Assembly (NCBI RefSeq): GCF_014202765.1
Contig: NZ_JACHHN010000005.1
Coordinates: 267,595-331,594, forward strand
Source of the DNA: Silvimonas terrae
GTDB taxonomy: Bacteria > Pseudomonadota > Gammaproteobacteria > Burkholderiales > Chitinibacteraceae
Length of the DNA stretch: 64,000 bases
Direction: 5' to 3'
The notes under the pieces are model-generated. The model was not told where the DNA came from. It ran no database searches and saw only the letters and a program-made list of their open reading frames with translations. This document shows positions 18,813 to 27,790 of the stretch, in pieces. Within the stretch, counting starts at the first letter, position 1. Every line of letters starts with the position of its first letter. The position numbers and the translations under genes were made by a program.

Positions 18813-19907
18813 TCAGGCCAGATCACGTTCCAGCGTGGCGATGATGCGTTCGCACGCTTTGCCATCACCAAACGGGTTGCCGGCGCGCGCCATAGCCTGC
18901 CAGGCGTCCTGGTTTTGCCAGAGGGCTTCGACTGTATCGACGACTTTGGCCCGTTGGGTGCCGACCAGTTGTGCGCAACCGGCTTCCAGGGCCTCGGGCC
19001 GCTCGGTTTCTTCGCGCAGGACCAGCAGTGGCACGCCGAAAGTCGGCGCTTCTTCCTGCAGACCGCCAGAGTCGGTCAGCACCAGCCAGGCATCGGCCAG
19101 GGCTTGTTGCATCTCCAGGTAATCCAGCGGATTGATCAGTTTGACGTTGGGCACGTGGCCCAGAATGGCATGCACCGGTTGTTGCACGACGGGGTTCAGA
19201 TGTACCGGGAACAGGATCTGCAGTTCCGGATGGCGCTCAGCGATGGTGGCCAGGGCGTAGCAGACTTCATTGATGTCATGCCCCCAGTTTTCCCGCCGGT
19301 GAGTGGTCACCAGCAAATGCCCGCGGCCTTCAATCTTGCGGCCAATGCCACGGTGGGTGATCACCCAGTTTTGCGCATCGACCACGGTGTTGCCGGTCAG
19401 CGTAATCAGCTTGTCGGCAATGTTCTCTTTGAGCAGCGCAGCGCGGGCGCGTTCTGTGGGCGGGAAATGAAACCGGGCAATCCGGCCAATCATTTGCCGC
19501 AGGATTTCTTCGGGGAAGGGGCGTGCCGGATTGTAGGTGCGCAAACCGGCTTCGACGTGCGCAACCGGCACATGGTGATAGAACGCGGTCAGCGCGCCCA
19601 GAAAGGCGCTTTCTGTATCGCCTTGTACCACGGCCAGCGACCAGGGCTCTTGCATGACCTGTTCCAGTTGGGCGCGGCAGCCAATGGAAAACTCGGCGAG
19701 GGTGCTGCCGCGACGTGCCAGTTTTATATCCGGTTTGATATCAAAGCAGGCCAGGATTTGCTCCGCCATATCACCATGCTGGCCGGTGTGCAGCCATTGG
19801 ACCCGGGTATCCGGGCGCGTTTTAAGCGCGTGATACAGCGGTGCCAGCTTGATGATTTCGGGACGAGTGCCGGAGACCAGCAACAGGTTGCGAGCAGGGG
19901 TTCCCAT
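18813..19907 (-). CDS. wecB: UDP-N-acetylglucosamine 2-epimerase (non-hydrolysing), WecB type
   Basis: This 364-residue cytoplasmic enzyme converts UDP-GlcNAc to UDP-ManNAc. It shows LLVSGTRPEIIKLAPL at the N-terminus, VVQGDTESAF near residue 94, HVEAGLRT near residue 115, LLVTTHRRENWG near residue 200 and LTDSGGLQEEAP near residue 275. These cover the catalytic Asp/Glu/His set and the UDP-binding region. It is the first gene of the wecB-nfrB-nfrA-ybcH operon. In E. coli wecB is required for the N4 receptor glycan but is encoded elsewhere, so linkage here supports a UDP-ManNAc donor for NfrB. Confidence 0.93.
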   Translation of the reverse strand: MGTPARNLLLVSGTRPEIIKLAPLYHALKTRPDTRVQWLHTGQHGDMAEQILACFDIKPDIKLARRGSTLAEFSIGCRAQLEQVMQEPWSLAVVQGDTESAFLGALTAFYHHVPVAHVEAGLRTYNPARPFPEEILRQMIGRIARFHFPPTERARAALLKENIADKLITLTGNTVVDAQNWVITHRGIGRKIEGRGHLLVTTHRRENWGHDINEVCYALATIAERHPELQILFPVHLNPVVQQPVHAILGHVPNVKLINPLDYLEMQQALADAWLVLTDSGGLQEEAPTFGVPLLVLREETERPEALEAGCAQLVGTQRAKVVDTVEALWQNQDAWQAMARAGNPFGDGKACERIIATLERDLA

Positions 19908-20210
19908 AGGAATATTCCTAAAAATGACCTGCCCATATGTAACCGCTTTTCCGTCGTAGAACCCAGTTAAATAGGTGTTATTTGACCTGGCAACTATTGT
20001 CTATACATTTATGCGTATTAGTAGACGGTTTTATTCATCCAGCGATTAAGGCCAGGCAGGCAAAGCAAGAGCGGAGCGCGCGAGTTTGACGTCTATAAAC
20101 AGCCATGAGGTCAGGCCGGATACGGCATACAGCGCCTTTTACAAACTAGATGCCAGATTGCAAAGCAGCAAGCCTGAGATCATTACCGTTGAAATCGCCG
20201 GAAAAAGACC
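19908..20210. other. Spacer upstream of wecB (presumed promoter region)
   Basis: No gene is seen. Reading left from the wecB start there is an AT-rich stretch (about 19960-20035) likely to hold the promoter. I could not assign -35/-10 boxes or a riboswitch with confidence. Confidence 0.5.
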
Positions 20211-20241
20211 AAAAAAAACCGGGCTCAAAGGCCCGGTTTTT
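20211..20241 (-). terminator. Intrinsic terminator of the ompA-family gene
   Basis: ACCGGGC-TCAAAG-GCCCGGT forms a 7-bp GC-rich stem flanked by eight A on the left and five T on the right. It can terminate in both directions. It lies just after the OmpA-family stop codon. Confidence 0.9.
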
Positions 20242-20254
20242 AAAATCAGCTAGC

Positions 20255-21301
20255 TTAGTTACAGCGCTGGCTGGTTTCGTTTTTGGTGAAGCGGATTTCC
20301 ACGCGGCGGTTCTGGGCGCGGCCGGCTTCGCTGGCATTGTCTGCCACCGGTTGTTCCGGGCCGTAGCCGTTGCTGATGATGCGGTTGGCATCAATACCGT
20401 GAGCAACCAGGTACTGCTTGACTGCCAGTGCGCGGTTGGTGGAAAGCTTGGAGTTCAGCTTGGCGCTACCACGGCTGTCGGTAAAGCCGGCTACTTCAAA
20501 GCGGACATCCGGGTTGGCTTTGGCGCCAGCCACAATGGTGTCGAGCTTGCTGTAGGCGTCTGCCTTGAGCTTGGAGGATGCGTTGGCAAAGCTGGCGCCA
20601 TCAATACGCACCGGGGTGCTGGTGGTCACGTCATTGCATTTCGGGGCCACGACCACCGGTTTGGCTTCCGGCTTGGGTTCAGGCTTCGGGATCACCGGGG
20701 CCACGACGGCCGGCATAACCAGCGGAGCTTCATTGCGGGCGCCAAAATAGTAGTTCAGGCCAACCGTGAAGTTGTTGTTGGTCAGCTTGGCGCCGTCATC
20801 ATCGCGAGCGCGCGATGCAGTCCATTCACCAGTCAGGCCCAGATTCGGGGTCAGCTTGTATTCGACGCCCAGGCCGGCGTGCATGCCGTCAGCCTTGCCG
20901 TTTTCTTCGCCGGTACCCTTGGCCCAGGCGTAGCCGACCTTGGCATATGGCATCCAGCGGTCAAATTGCATACCCAGTTTCAGGTCGGCGCCGTAGACCT
21001 GGCTACCGAATTTGTCCGAATAACCAGGATACTGCTTGAGGTCATGGTCAGTCTTGTTGTTGTAGTCATAGAACGCATCCACGCCCATGATGATGTCTTT
21101 GGCGACTTCCGCGTTGTAACCAGCCTCAACGCCGACGGTCGCTGTAGCTTCCTGGGTGGTATCAAAGTCACCACCTGACCCGCGGGACAGGTTCACACCC
21201 GTCTTGCCGCCAACATAAAAACCGGTGAAATCGTCGGCACTCATGGCATGCGCGCTAGCCAGGGCACCCACAATGGCCAAAGCCATGACGTTCTGTTTCA
21301 T
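20255..21301 (-). CDS. OmpA-family outer-membrane porin
   Basis: This 348-residue protein has a signal peptide (MKQNVMALAIVGALASAHAMS) and an N-terminal eight-stranded barrel to about residue 188, with alternating aromatic strands such as FTGFYVGGKTGVNLS and FTVGLNYYFG. A Pro/Lys/Glu-rich hinge at about residues 192-220 follows, then a peptidoglycan-binding OmpA C-terminal domain (FEVAGFTDSRGSAKLN, ALAVKQYLVAHGIDANRI, GRAQNRRVEIRF). A Cys in the hinge (APKCNDV) and one near the end (QRCN) could form a disulphide, as in some OmpA/RmpM relatives. It is a monocistronic gene with its own terminator and anchors the envelope to the cell wall. Confidence 0.93.
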   Translation of the reverse strand: MKQNVMALAIVGALASAHAMSADDFTGFYVGGKTGVNLSRGSGGDFDTTQEATATVGVEAGYNAEVAKDIIMGVDAFYDYNNKTDHDLKQYPGYSDKFGSQVYGADLKLGMQFDRWMPYAKVGYAWAKGTGEENGKADGMHAGLGVEYKLTPNLGLTGEWTASRARDDDGAKLTNNNFTVGLNYYFGARNEAPLVMPAVVAPVIPKPEPKPEAKPVVVAPKCNDVTTSTPVRIDGASFANASSKLKADAYSKLDTIVAGAKANPDVRFEVAGFTDSRGSAKLNSKLSTNRALAVKQYLVAHGIDANRIISNGYGPEQPVADNASEAGRAQNRRVEIRFTKNETSQRCN

Positions 21302-21768
21302 TTACTGCTCCTGTTTACTGTGATTTGCGGTCATTTAAAGACGCGCGGCAGCTAACAGGGTTACTGCAAAGTCATGCCTCTACGCGTCAGGCTGGCAATA
21401 CTGCGCAGGTCAATGAAAGTTAACTATCGGATTTGGCTCAAAAAAACAGACTTGATGCCGTGGCCAGATTTCCATCAAAAATAGCGGTGCCTCCATCTGG
21501 TTCACCTTAATCACGTGTGTTTTAAAACCACGATTTTTCAGGAGAATGTACCTGGATTGCGGGTTGCAAACGGCATAGGCGTGTTTTGGGCCTGGGCCGC
21601 GGGAGCCCGGATCGTCGCCGGTTGATTTGGCCTGGCAGGTTCTGGCAAAGGCCTCACGCCTGTTTTTTAAGAATTTTCTGTAAGAAAAAAAGGGGGTCGA
21701 TGGTGCCGGGATGCATACCCTCTGGGCACTGAGCGCCCTGATTTCCGGGCAAACAAATCAAAACAGAA
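21302..21768. other. 467-bp spacer between cheX-like gene and ompA-family gene
   Basis: No gene of credible length was found. The right-to-left promoter of the ompA-type gene should lie in 21302-21480. The GGGC...GCCC inverted repeat near 21723-21737, past the cheX-like stop, could end the chemosensory transcript but has no clear T-run. Confidence 0.4.
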
Positions 21769-22329
21769 TCAGAACAACTCCAGCTCGCCCGCGCTGGTGT
21801 CTTCTTCCACCAGACGTGGCAACACAAAATCCACCTGGGCAGAACGATCCGGGCAGAAACACAGCGTGAGGCCGAACTGCATCTGGCTGTTGACCGAAAC
21901 CGCCAGAGAGACGATTTCATCCGGGTTGATACCTGAGAGGTAGTCGCGGCAACTGGGTTCCAGCACAAACGGGGTCGACATGCCCACATGCCGGAAACCC
22001 GTGCACAAGCTGCGGTTCACCGCACCGCAAATCATGTTGACGAGTTCCGAGCAGGCATCGTGCAGCGCCTGGCCTTCCAGTTGTGGCGTCGGGCTGCGGG
22101 TCAGGCGGCCCAGATGTGCGCTGCTGGCTTCATCTGCCCCGAACTCGAACACCGCCACAATCCGGAACAGGTATGAAGAAATATTCAGCACGACCAGATG
22201 CCCGGCAGCGGTAGTGCTGATCTGGGCGCGTTCTACGCGGATATCGTCCTCCGGCGTGCTGCGACTGTGCTCGGCGAGGGCGTTTTCAAAAAGCTGGCTG
22301 ATGGCAGTAATGGCACCGGGGGTAAACAT
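21769..22329 (-). CDS. CheX-like chemotaxis phosphatase-family protein
   Basis: This 186-residue protein has the CheC/CheX hallmark E-x2-N helix (ACSELVNMICGAVNRSL, about residues 92-108), a glycine-rich region and a beta-rich C-terminus (VSLAVSVNSQMQFGLTLCF). CheX proteins dephosphorylate CheY-P, with the Glu and Asn of this helix inserting into the receiver active site. It is the last gene of the four-gene chemosensory-like operon and starts 5 bp after the mini-MCP stop. It probably resets the CheY-like protein encoded two genes upstream (inference). Confidence 0.75.
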   Translation of the reverse strand: MFTPGAITAISQLFENALAEHSRSTPEDDIRVERAQISTTAAGHLVVLNISSYLFRIVAVFEFGADEASSAHLGRLTRSPTPQLEGQALHDACSELVNMICGAVNRSLCTGFRHVGMSTPFVLEPSCRDYLSGINPDEIVSLAVSVNSQMQFGLTLCFCPDRSAQVDFVLPRLVEEDTSAGELELF

Positions 22330-22334
22330 GATGA

Positions 22335-23111
22335 TCAGCCCGCCGTTGCCATGGCGGCATCAATTTTGGCGGCCGCCGCCCGCAAACCAAACACCGCGTT
22401 GCGGATCATGTTGCTGCTGGCCTGCATGTCCTGGAAGGTGGTGGTGGTGATCAAGTCATTCTTGTGCAGATTCTGCTGGTACTGCCGGGCCACGTCGGCG
22501 CTGGTCAGCGCCAGATTGCGTACCCCATCGGCCACCACCGCAAAACCACGGCCATGTTCACCGGCACGCGCGGCTTCAATGGCGGCGTTCAGGGCCAGCA
22601 TCACCACATTCTTGACGATGCGGGCAAACTCTTCGTTCTGGCTTTTGAGTTCACGGTTATTCACCAGGATCACCTGCAACTCGTCGTGCCAGCGCTCCAC
22701 CACCTGGACGATGCCCAGCAAGGATTCAATATCCTGGCGCAACAGCGCATGTTCTTCGGCCAGCGTGGCATTCAGTTCTGCTGCCCGCGCGGCGTACTGC
22801 TGTCCCAGTTCATCCATCACGCTCTGGCGTGCTGCGGCTTCGCGCCCCGCCCAGGCGTGTTCATCAGCTGCGCGTGCGCTGGCGGCATCGGCCAGCGCGC
22901 GGTGCAAGGTGTCCAGCTCTTGCTGCCACTGACGCTGTTGTTGCGCCACATCTTGCGGATTGGGGCGGTTTTCCAGTTCGGCGATGCGCCGGTCTTGTGC
23001 GCGGCGCAGCAGGTCAAAATCCTGCTGGCGCTGGCGGGCGCGCCAGCCCGTAAACACAGCGCCAATCAACAGCCCGGCCAGCAAAAAGGCCGCGTAGAAC
23101 CCGATTTCCAT
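22335..23111 (-). CDS. Short membrane-anchored methyl-accepting chemotaxis signalling protein (mini-MCP)
   Basis: This 258-residue protein has one N-terminal transmembrane helix (residues 4-22) with no periplasmic sensor, then a long coiled coil rich in Gln/Arg/Ala. A compressed MCP hairpin tip follows ([21 protein letters not shown]... through [13 protein letters not shown], about residues 170-205). The tip is well conserved but the flanking helical bundles are much shorter than in standard receptors. It may serve as a scaffold for the CheA-like kinase rather than a sensor. It lies 13 bp downstream of the CheY-like gene. Confidence 0.82.
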   Translation of the reverse strand: MEIGFYAAFLLAGLLIGAVFTGWRARQRQQDFDLLRRAQDRRIAELENRPNPQDVAQQQRQWQQELDTLHRALADAASARAADEHAWAGREAAARQSVMDELGQQYAARAAELNATLAEEHALLRQDIESLLGIVQVVERWHDELQVILVNNRELKSQNEEFARIVKNVVMLALNAAIEAARAGEHGRGFAVVADGVRNLALTSADVARQYQQNLHKNDLITTTTFQDMQASSNMIRNAVFGLRAAAAKIDAAMATAG

Positions 23112-23124
23112 GAATGATCCAGGT

Positions 23125-23490
23125 TCAGCTTGCCAGTTTCTTGAAGGTAGCCACCACAGAGGCCCCGTTGAATGGCTTGACGATCCAGCCCTTGATGCCG
23201 GCCGCCTTGCCGCGTTCCTTCATGACCGGGCTGTTTTCCGTGGTCAACATGATGATGTTCACCGCGCTGTTGTTGAGTTCGCCACGGATTTTCTCGGCCA
23301 TGGTCAGGCCATCCATATTGGGCATGTTGACGTCGCTGACCACCAGCTTGATGCCGCTGTCGGCGCGCAGCTTGTCCAGCCCGTCTTTGCCGTCCACCGC
23401 CACGGTCACGCTCATGCCGCTGGCTTTAAGAAACTCGCTGACTTCGGTGCGGACGGTGCTTGAATCGTCCACGATCAGGACTTGTGCCAT
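23125..23490 (-). CDS. CheY-like single-domain response regulator
   Basis: This 121-residue stand-alone receiver domain begins [17 protein letters not shown] with the acidic pair Asp9/Asp10. It has the phospho-acceptor Asp in [12 protein letters not shown] (near residue 53), the conserved Thr in IIMLTTENS and the Lys in GWIVKPF. There is no output domain. It sits between the CheA-like kinase gene and the mini-MCP gene and is the likely phosphoryl target of that kinase. Confidence 0.92.
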   Translation of the reverse strand: MAQVLIVDDSSTVRTEVSEFLKASGMSVTVAVDGKDGLDKLRADSGIKLVVSDVNMPNMDGLTMAEKIRGELNNSAVNIIMLTTENSPVMKERGKAAGIKGWIVKPFNGASVVATFKKLAS

Positions 23491-23547
23491 TTGAAAACTC
23501 CAGAGATCAATCGATCAATTGTCAGTAAAAGAGGATGAGGAACCCGC

Positions 23548-25920
23548 TCAGACCGGTACGGATTCACGTTCAGGCGGTCGCGCCAGCGGGGCGTCAATCT
23601 GCACCACAAAGCTCTCGGGCAGGGTCACCACGGTGGCAAACTGGCGGAACGGCGCGCCTTCGGCTTGATCTGTAAAGCGAATGGCAATGTCGCCATGCTC
23701 ACGCTTGATGAAGTCGCGCACGGCATCCATGCCCACGCCCCGGCCAGAGATTTCGGTCACGCTTTGCGCTGTAGAGAAACCCGGCAAGAACACCAGATTG
23801 GCCGTTTCGTCGTCGTTCAGGCGGGTATCTGGTGCAATCAGGCCCTTGTGTGCGGCAATTTCCTTGATCTTGCCCAGGGCCAGACCGCGGCCATCGTCTT
23901 CCAGCGTGATATGCAACTTGCCGCCCTGCACCGTGACGCCCACCGCCAGCGTGCCGGTCGCGGGCTTGCCCACGGCCAGGCGCGTGTCTGGCGCTTCCAG
24001 CCCATGGTCGAGCGCGTTGCGCATCAGGTGCATGAACACATTTTTCAAGAGATAACCCGCGTGCGCCGGCATGACATAACCTTCATCGGCAAACACCACC
24101 AGCGGTGCGGCTTTGTCCAGCTCATGGGCCAGGCCCGGCAGCGAGTCGGTCACGCTGGATAACATATGCGGCAGCGTTTCCGTGCCCAGCAGGCGCAGTG
24201 TCTTGCGTACGGCGTCACGTGCTGCGATCAGTTCGTGCAGGTTGTTGGTGTTGACGTGTTCCAGGCGGTGCAGCGTGTCCAGAATCTGGGCTTTGTCGAC
24301 CATGACATAGCGATCTGGCGCCGGCGTGTTCTGGCCTGCACCCTTGCGGCCCAGGCTCACTTCATTGATGCGCGCGTAATGGGTGACGGCGGCGCGTACA
24401 GCGGCCAGCTCGGCCAGCAATTGCTGCTGATCCCACACAATCACCGGTTGCGGCTGGCGCAGATTGTCGTAACTTTGCTCGGCCTCGTGCACTACGCTGG
24501 TCAGGTGGTTGAGCCCGTAAGTGCGGGCGTTGCCCTTGATGGTGTGCATGTTGCGGAACAACTGGTCGACCACGGCGATTTGCCGCTCTGCGGTCTCGCG
24601 GATCAGGATTTCGTTGTCGTCCACAAAGCGCAGCGTACCGATGATGAAGTCGTGGAATTTGTCCTGACGCACCGCCAGCACTTCACCAATCATCTCCAGT
24701 TCACGGCGCTGGTCGCTGGCCTCCAGCGCCAGCTTTCTGAGTTCGGTCACGTCACGCACGCACAGCATCATGCGGGCGGTGTTGCCCAGCTCGTCGGTAA
24801 TGGGCGACCAGTTCAGGTCCAGCACTTTTACCCGGCCATCGGCCATGGTTTTTTCCACTTCGCCTACCATCAGATGCTGGTTGAACTCAAAGTTCATGGC
24901 ATCTTCGTCAATACACGCGCCCCACACCGCATCCACCTGCGCCAGCGCATCGGCAGACAGGTTGGTGTTGCTGAACACCACATCCATCACATGGCGGCCA
25001 GCAATATCCGTGGTTTCAAAAATGGTGCTCAGATAAGCCGAATATTCCGGGTGAATGATGCTGCCGGTCTGCACGGTCAAAATCCCCTGCGGCATGTGCT
25101 GCAGCATGGACTGGATATCCGCCGTTTTCTGGCGCAGCAGCGCAGAACTGGTCTGGATTTGTTCGATCATGGCGTTGAACGCCACCATGGAGCGGCCAAT
25201 TTCATCTTTGCGATCTGCGGGCAGGCGCTGGCTGAAATCCTGGCTGGCGGCAATGCCGGTCATCATGGTCTGCATCTGGCCAATCGGGCGGGCAATCTGC
25301 CGGTACAGCAACAGGCCAACCGCACTGAGCAAGATGGCGGCGATCAGCGTCACGCCACTCACCGTCCGTACCGTACGGTCCAGGTTGTGATTCAGCGCGG
25401 CAATGGCGGCGTCCTTGCTGCGGTTCTTCTCTACCCGCAGGGTCTGCACAATCTGTTCCAGCTCGCCCTGGTACTGCGCCACACTGGCAAACAAGGTGGC
25501 GGCGGCAATTTCCTGCTGGCCAGACTGTTTGAAGTTACGAGTGTCTTCAATGGCCCCGAAGTAATTGGCCATGCTTTGCCGCGCTTGTTGTACCAGCTTG
25601 ATCTGGGTGTCGTTGCTGGCCTGGCGTTGTTGCTGTTGCAGGCTCTGGCTCAATGCCGCCTGTTGTGCCTTGAGCGTATCGGCCGCCTGGGTGGCCGTGT
25701 TGTCGTCCGGGGCAAAGACCAGCGCCATGACGGTTTGTTGCACGTCCTTGAGACGAGCCATCAGATCGGCCGAGGCCAGGGTGCTGGGCACCACGCCCTC
25801 TGTCACCAGCCGTACCTCTGCCGCGTTGGCGCGTGACTGCACCACCGCATAACCGCCAATGGCCGCAATGGCGGCAAAGGTCAGTACCACAAGCAAAACA
25901 ATGCGTTGCCGGATGGTCAT
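23548..25920 (-). CDS. Membrane-bound CheA-like hybrid kinase (sensor-HAMP-PAS-Hpt-HATPase), lacking CheW and P3 domains
   Basis: This 790-residue protein has TM1 (about residues 7-25), a helical periplasmic four-helix-bundle-like sensor (26-188), TM2 (about 190-208), HAMP (209-262) and a PAS-like domain (about 275-395, ending MMLCVRDVTELR). An Hpt domain with HTIKGNA has its His near residue 459. A CheA-type HATPase follows: NALDHG near 634, EDDGRGL near 673, GRGVGMDAV near 724. The CheA dimerisation domain appears absent or replaced, and no CheW-like regulatory domain follows. Receptor and kinase are thus fused, so it can sense and phosphorylate without a separate MCP. It is the first gene of the cluster with CheY, mini-MCP and CheX. 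Confidence 0.85.
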   Translation of the reverse strand: MTIRQRIVLLVVLTFAAIAAIGGYAVVQSRANAAEVRLVTEGVVPSTLASADLMARLKDVQQTVMALVFAPDDNTATQAADTLKAQQAALSQSLQQQQRQASNDTQIKLVQQARQSMANYFGAIEDTRNFKQSGQQEIAAATLFASVAQYQGELEQIVQTLRVEKNRSKDAAIAALNHNLDRTVRTVSGVTLIAAILLSAVGLLLYRQIARPIGQMQTMMTGIAASQDFSQRLPADRKDEIGRSMVAFNAMIEQIQTSSALLRQKTADIQSMLQHMPQGILTVQTGSIIHPEYSAYLSTIFETTDIAGRHVMDVVFSNTNLSADALAQVDAVWGACIDEDAMNFEFNQHLMVGEVEKTMADGRVKVLDLNWSPITDELGNTARMMLCVRDVTELRKLALEASDQRRELEMIGEVLAVRQDKFHDFIIGTLRFVDDNEILIRETAERQIAVVDQLFRNMHTIKGNARTYGLNHLTSVVHEAEQSYDNLRQPQPVIVWDQQQLLAELAAVRAAVTHYARINEVSLGRKGAGQNTPAPDRYVMVDKAQILDTLHRLEHVNTNNLHELIAARDAVRKTLRLLGTETLPHMLSSVTDSLPGLAHELDKAAPLVVFADEGYVMPAHAGYLLKNVFMHLMRNALDHGLEAPDTRLAVGKPATGTLAVGVTVQGGKLHITLEDDGRGLALGKIKEIAAHKGLIAPDTRLNDDETANLVFLPGFSTAQSVTEISGRGVGMDAVRDFIKREHGDIAIRFTDQAEGAPFRQFATVVTLPESFVVQIDAPLARPPERESVPV

Positions 25921-26371
25921 CTTACTTGCCCTTTCGATATTTGCTTACAAATCAGCACGTGCGTGTTTGGCGATGCCATCCATCCTTGATCCGCATGCAT
26001 AGCCCGTTCAGATACATCCAGAAAAACGGAAATACTTGTTTGTACAAGACAATGCGGAGAGGTGCGGCTGCAGAGGTGCCCGCCGTTGATGCAGGATGAA
26101 CGGCAAGCAGGTCTGCATATTAGTAGATGGTTATGTACTATTTATTGTGATGTGCTGTCTGCTTATTGATGAAAGCCTGACAACTTGTGTGGAATCGATG
26201 AGGGTGAGTGGTATTGATCGCACTGGATTTCCCCCAAAAGGGCCCAACCAGGGCAGGCGGAAAATGGGGAAAGTGCGCGTGCAGGCCGCGTATCGCCTTA
26301 TCCTTGCGGCGCTGACCCGGTAAGTAAGAAAATGGTGCGCATACAGTTACTTCTCTGTTTCTGGCGCTACC
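25921..26371. other. 451-bp divergent spacer between the CheA-like gene and the metalloprotease gene
   Basis: No gene was recognised. The stretch at 26110-26210 is AT-rich compared with its surroundings and could hold promoter elements for either side. The sequence near 26115 (ATATTAGTAGATGG) resembles one near 20016 (CGTATTAGTAGACGG) upstream of wecB; the meaning is unclear. Confidence 0.4.
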
Positions 26372-26980
26372 ATGAATGCTGTGACCAGCTCTGTAGCCAG
26401 CACGCTCGTGCGCGCTGCCGCGCAAGCGGGGACGGCTACGCAGCAATCTGGCAACAGCACGAACAGCAACCAGAACACCAGCCAAAGCACCAGTCAAAAC
26501 GGCCAGAGCGCCAACAGCACCAGTAGCGGCAACGCCGCTACGCCGCGCAGTGCCAATGGCCAGCCGCTGAACTTGCAGCAACAGCAGCAAGTAGACCAAC
26601 TGCAGAAAATCGACAAAGACACCCGCGCGCATGAACAGGCCCACCTGGCGGCGGCGGGCGGGCTGGCGGTCAGTGGCCCCAACTACAACATGACCACCGG
26701 CCCGGATGGCAAGCAGTACGCTAACGGGGGCGATGTGCAGGTGGATGTCAGCGAGGGCCGAACGCCGGAAGAAACCGTGCGCAAAGCGCGGATTATTCAG
26801 GCGGCGGCACTGGCGCCGGTGGACCCGTCCTCACAGGATTTATCAGTGGCAGCCCAGGCCAGCGCCATGGAGGCCAAAGCGCAGGCGCAGATTGACCAGC
26901 GCACGCGCCAGGGCTCGCAAGTGGCGGGGGCTTATCAGCCGGATCTGCCATCCTTGTCCTCGTTCTCTGCGGTGGCGTAA
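26372..26980 (+). CDS. SprA-related putative metalloprotease (CJM1_0395 family)
   Basis: This 202-residue protein has a low-complexity Ser/Asn/Gln-rich N-terminus (residues 20-75), followed by KIDKDTRAHEQAHLAAAGG with the zincin-like motif H87-E88-x2-H91. After this come NYNMTTGPDGKQYANGGDVQVDVS, TPEETVRKARIIQAAALAPVDPSSQDLSVAAQA-type sequence and a helical Ala/Gln-rich segment. This is the signature of the SprA-related family of putative metalloproteases; activity is not established. No signal peptide is obvious. It stands alone between divergent and convergent neighbours. Confidence 0.8.
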   Translation: MNAVTSSVASTLVRAAAQAGTATQQSGNSTNSNQNTSQSTSQNGQSANSTSSGNAATPRSANGQPLNLQQQQQVDQLQKIDKDTRAHEQAHLAAAGGLAVSGPNYNMTTGPDGKQYANGGDVQVDVSEGRTPEETVRKARIIQAAALAPVDPSSQDLSVAAQASAMEAKAQAQIDQRTRQGSQVAGAYQPDLPSLSSFSAVA

Positions 26981-27025
26981 GCCAAAAAACACGGTGCCCG
27001 CACCGCTTGTTCAGCGCCGCAGCAC

Positions 27026-27769
27026 TCAAACCTTGCCAGGCAAAATCCGGTGCGCGTCCGGCGTCGGGTAGCCCCGCGCATCGGTCGGGATCAACTGGGT
27101 CTGGAAGGCGACAAACAACGCTTGAAACTGGCCGTCGACCTCCACCATCACCGCGCCATCCTGGTTAACGCCGTTTTCCCTGGAGTGATCCGGCATGTGC
27201 TGATTGTGTGGCACCACCGGGTTACCCTGGTTCATATGCGTTTCATGCAGCCCGTTTTGCTCTGGCTCAAACAGAAAACCAAAGCCGTACACCGTGACAT
27301 CCTTGACGGGTTGCCAGCCCTTGCGCGGGTCTGTGCCGCTGCTGCCGTGATAAAGGTAATCCAGCCCCGGCCCGTCACGGTTCAGTTGCAGCATGGTGTC
27401 CAGCAAGCCGTTGATATCGTTGGTCTGGGTATCGGTATCGAGCAAGATCGGCCGCATGCCGGATAAATCCAGCAATTGATGATCGTGAACATAATCGAGC
27501 GTGGGAAAACCGCTCCGGTAAAGCCCCGGCGCCAGAGTGGTCAGGGCCGTGGTCATGGGATGGCGGAAATCTGTTTCCAGCGTATACAGCACGTGATAAC
27601 CGGCCGCCCCTGCGCCCGGAAAAGTAGAGTCAGACTTCACATTGGTCAGCACCACAAATTCGTCTGCGCCGTTTTCGACCACGATGGCGTAATGCGGATT
27701 GCCCTTGTACCCAGTCAAAAAGGGTACGCCCAACTTGAGCTTGCCCTTGAACATGCAATATTCAGCCAT
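27026..27769 (-). CDS. DUF2278 (YukJ-like) protein
   Basis: This 247-residue protein starts MAEYCMFKGKLKLGVPF behind an AAGGAA site. Characteristic segments are NPHYAIVVENG, VVLTNVKSD, LDYVHDHQLLDLSGMRPI, LDYLYHGSSG and VKDVTVYGFGFLFEPEQNGLHETHMNQGNP. These match the DUF2278 pattern known from B. subtilis YukJ, whose biochemical role is unknown. It begins 21 bp after the stop of the phospholipase D-like gene, so the two are almost certainly one operon and may act together. Confidence 0.85.
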   Translation of the reverse strand: MAEYCMFKGKLKLGVPFLTGYKGNPHYAIVVENGADEFVVLTNVKSDSTFPGAGAAGYHVLYTLETDFRHPMTTALTTLAPGLYRSGFPTLDYVHDHQLLDLSGMRPILLDTDTQTNDINGLLDTMLQLNRDGPGLDYLYHGSSGTDPRKGWQPVKDVTVYGFGFLFEPEQNGLHETHMNQGNPVVPHNQHMPDHSRENGVNQDGAVMVEVDGQFQALFVAFQTQLIPTDARGYPTPDAHRILPGKV

Positions 27770-27790
27770 GATGCATTTCCTTGGTGGCGA

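Noticed and set aside
19920..20130. Possible c-di-GMP riboswitch upstream of wecB
   Set aside because: The operon's link to c-di-GMP made this attractive, but no GEMM-type conserved motif could be found by eye.
24166..25836. 556-codon frame antisense to the CheA-like kinase gene
   Set aside because: Shadow of a well-supported gene; no recognisable domain.
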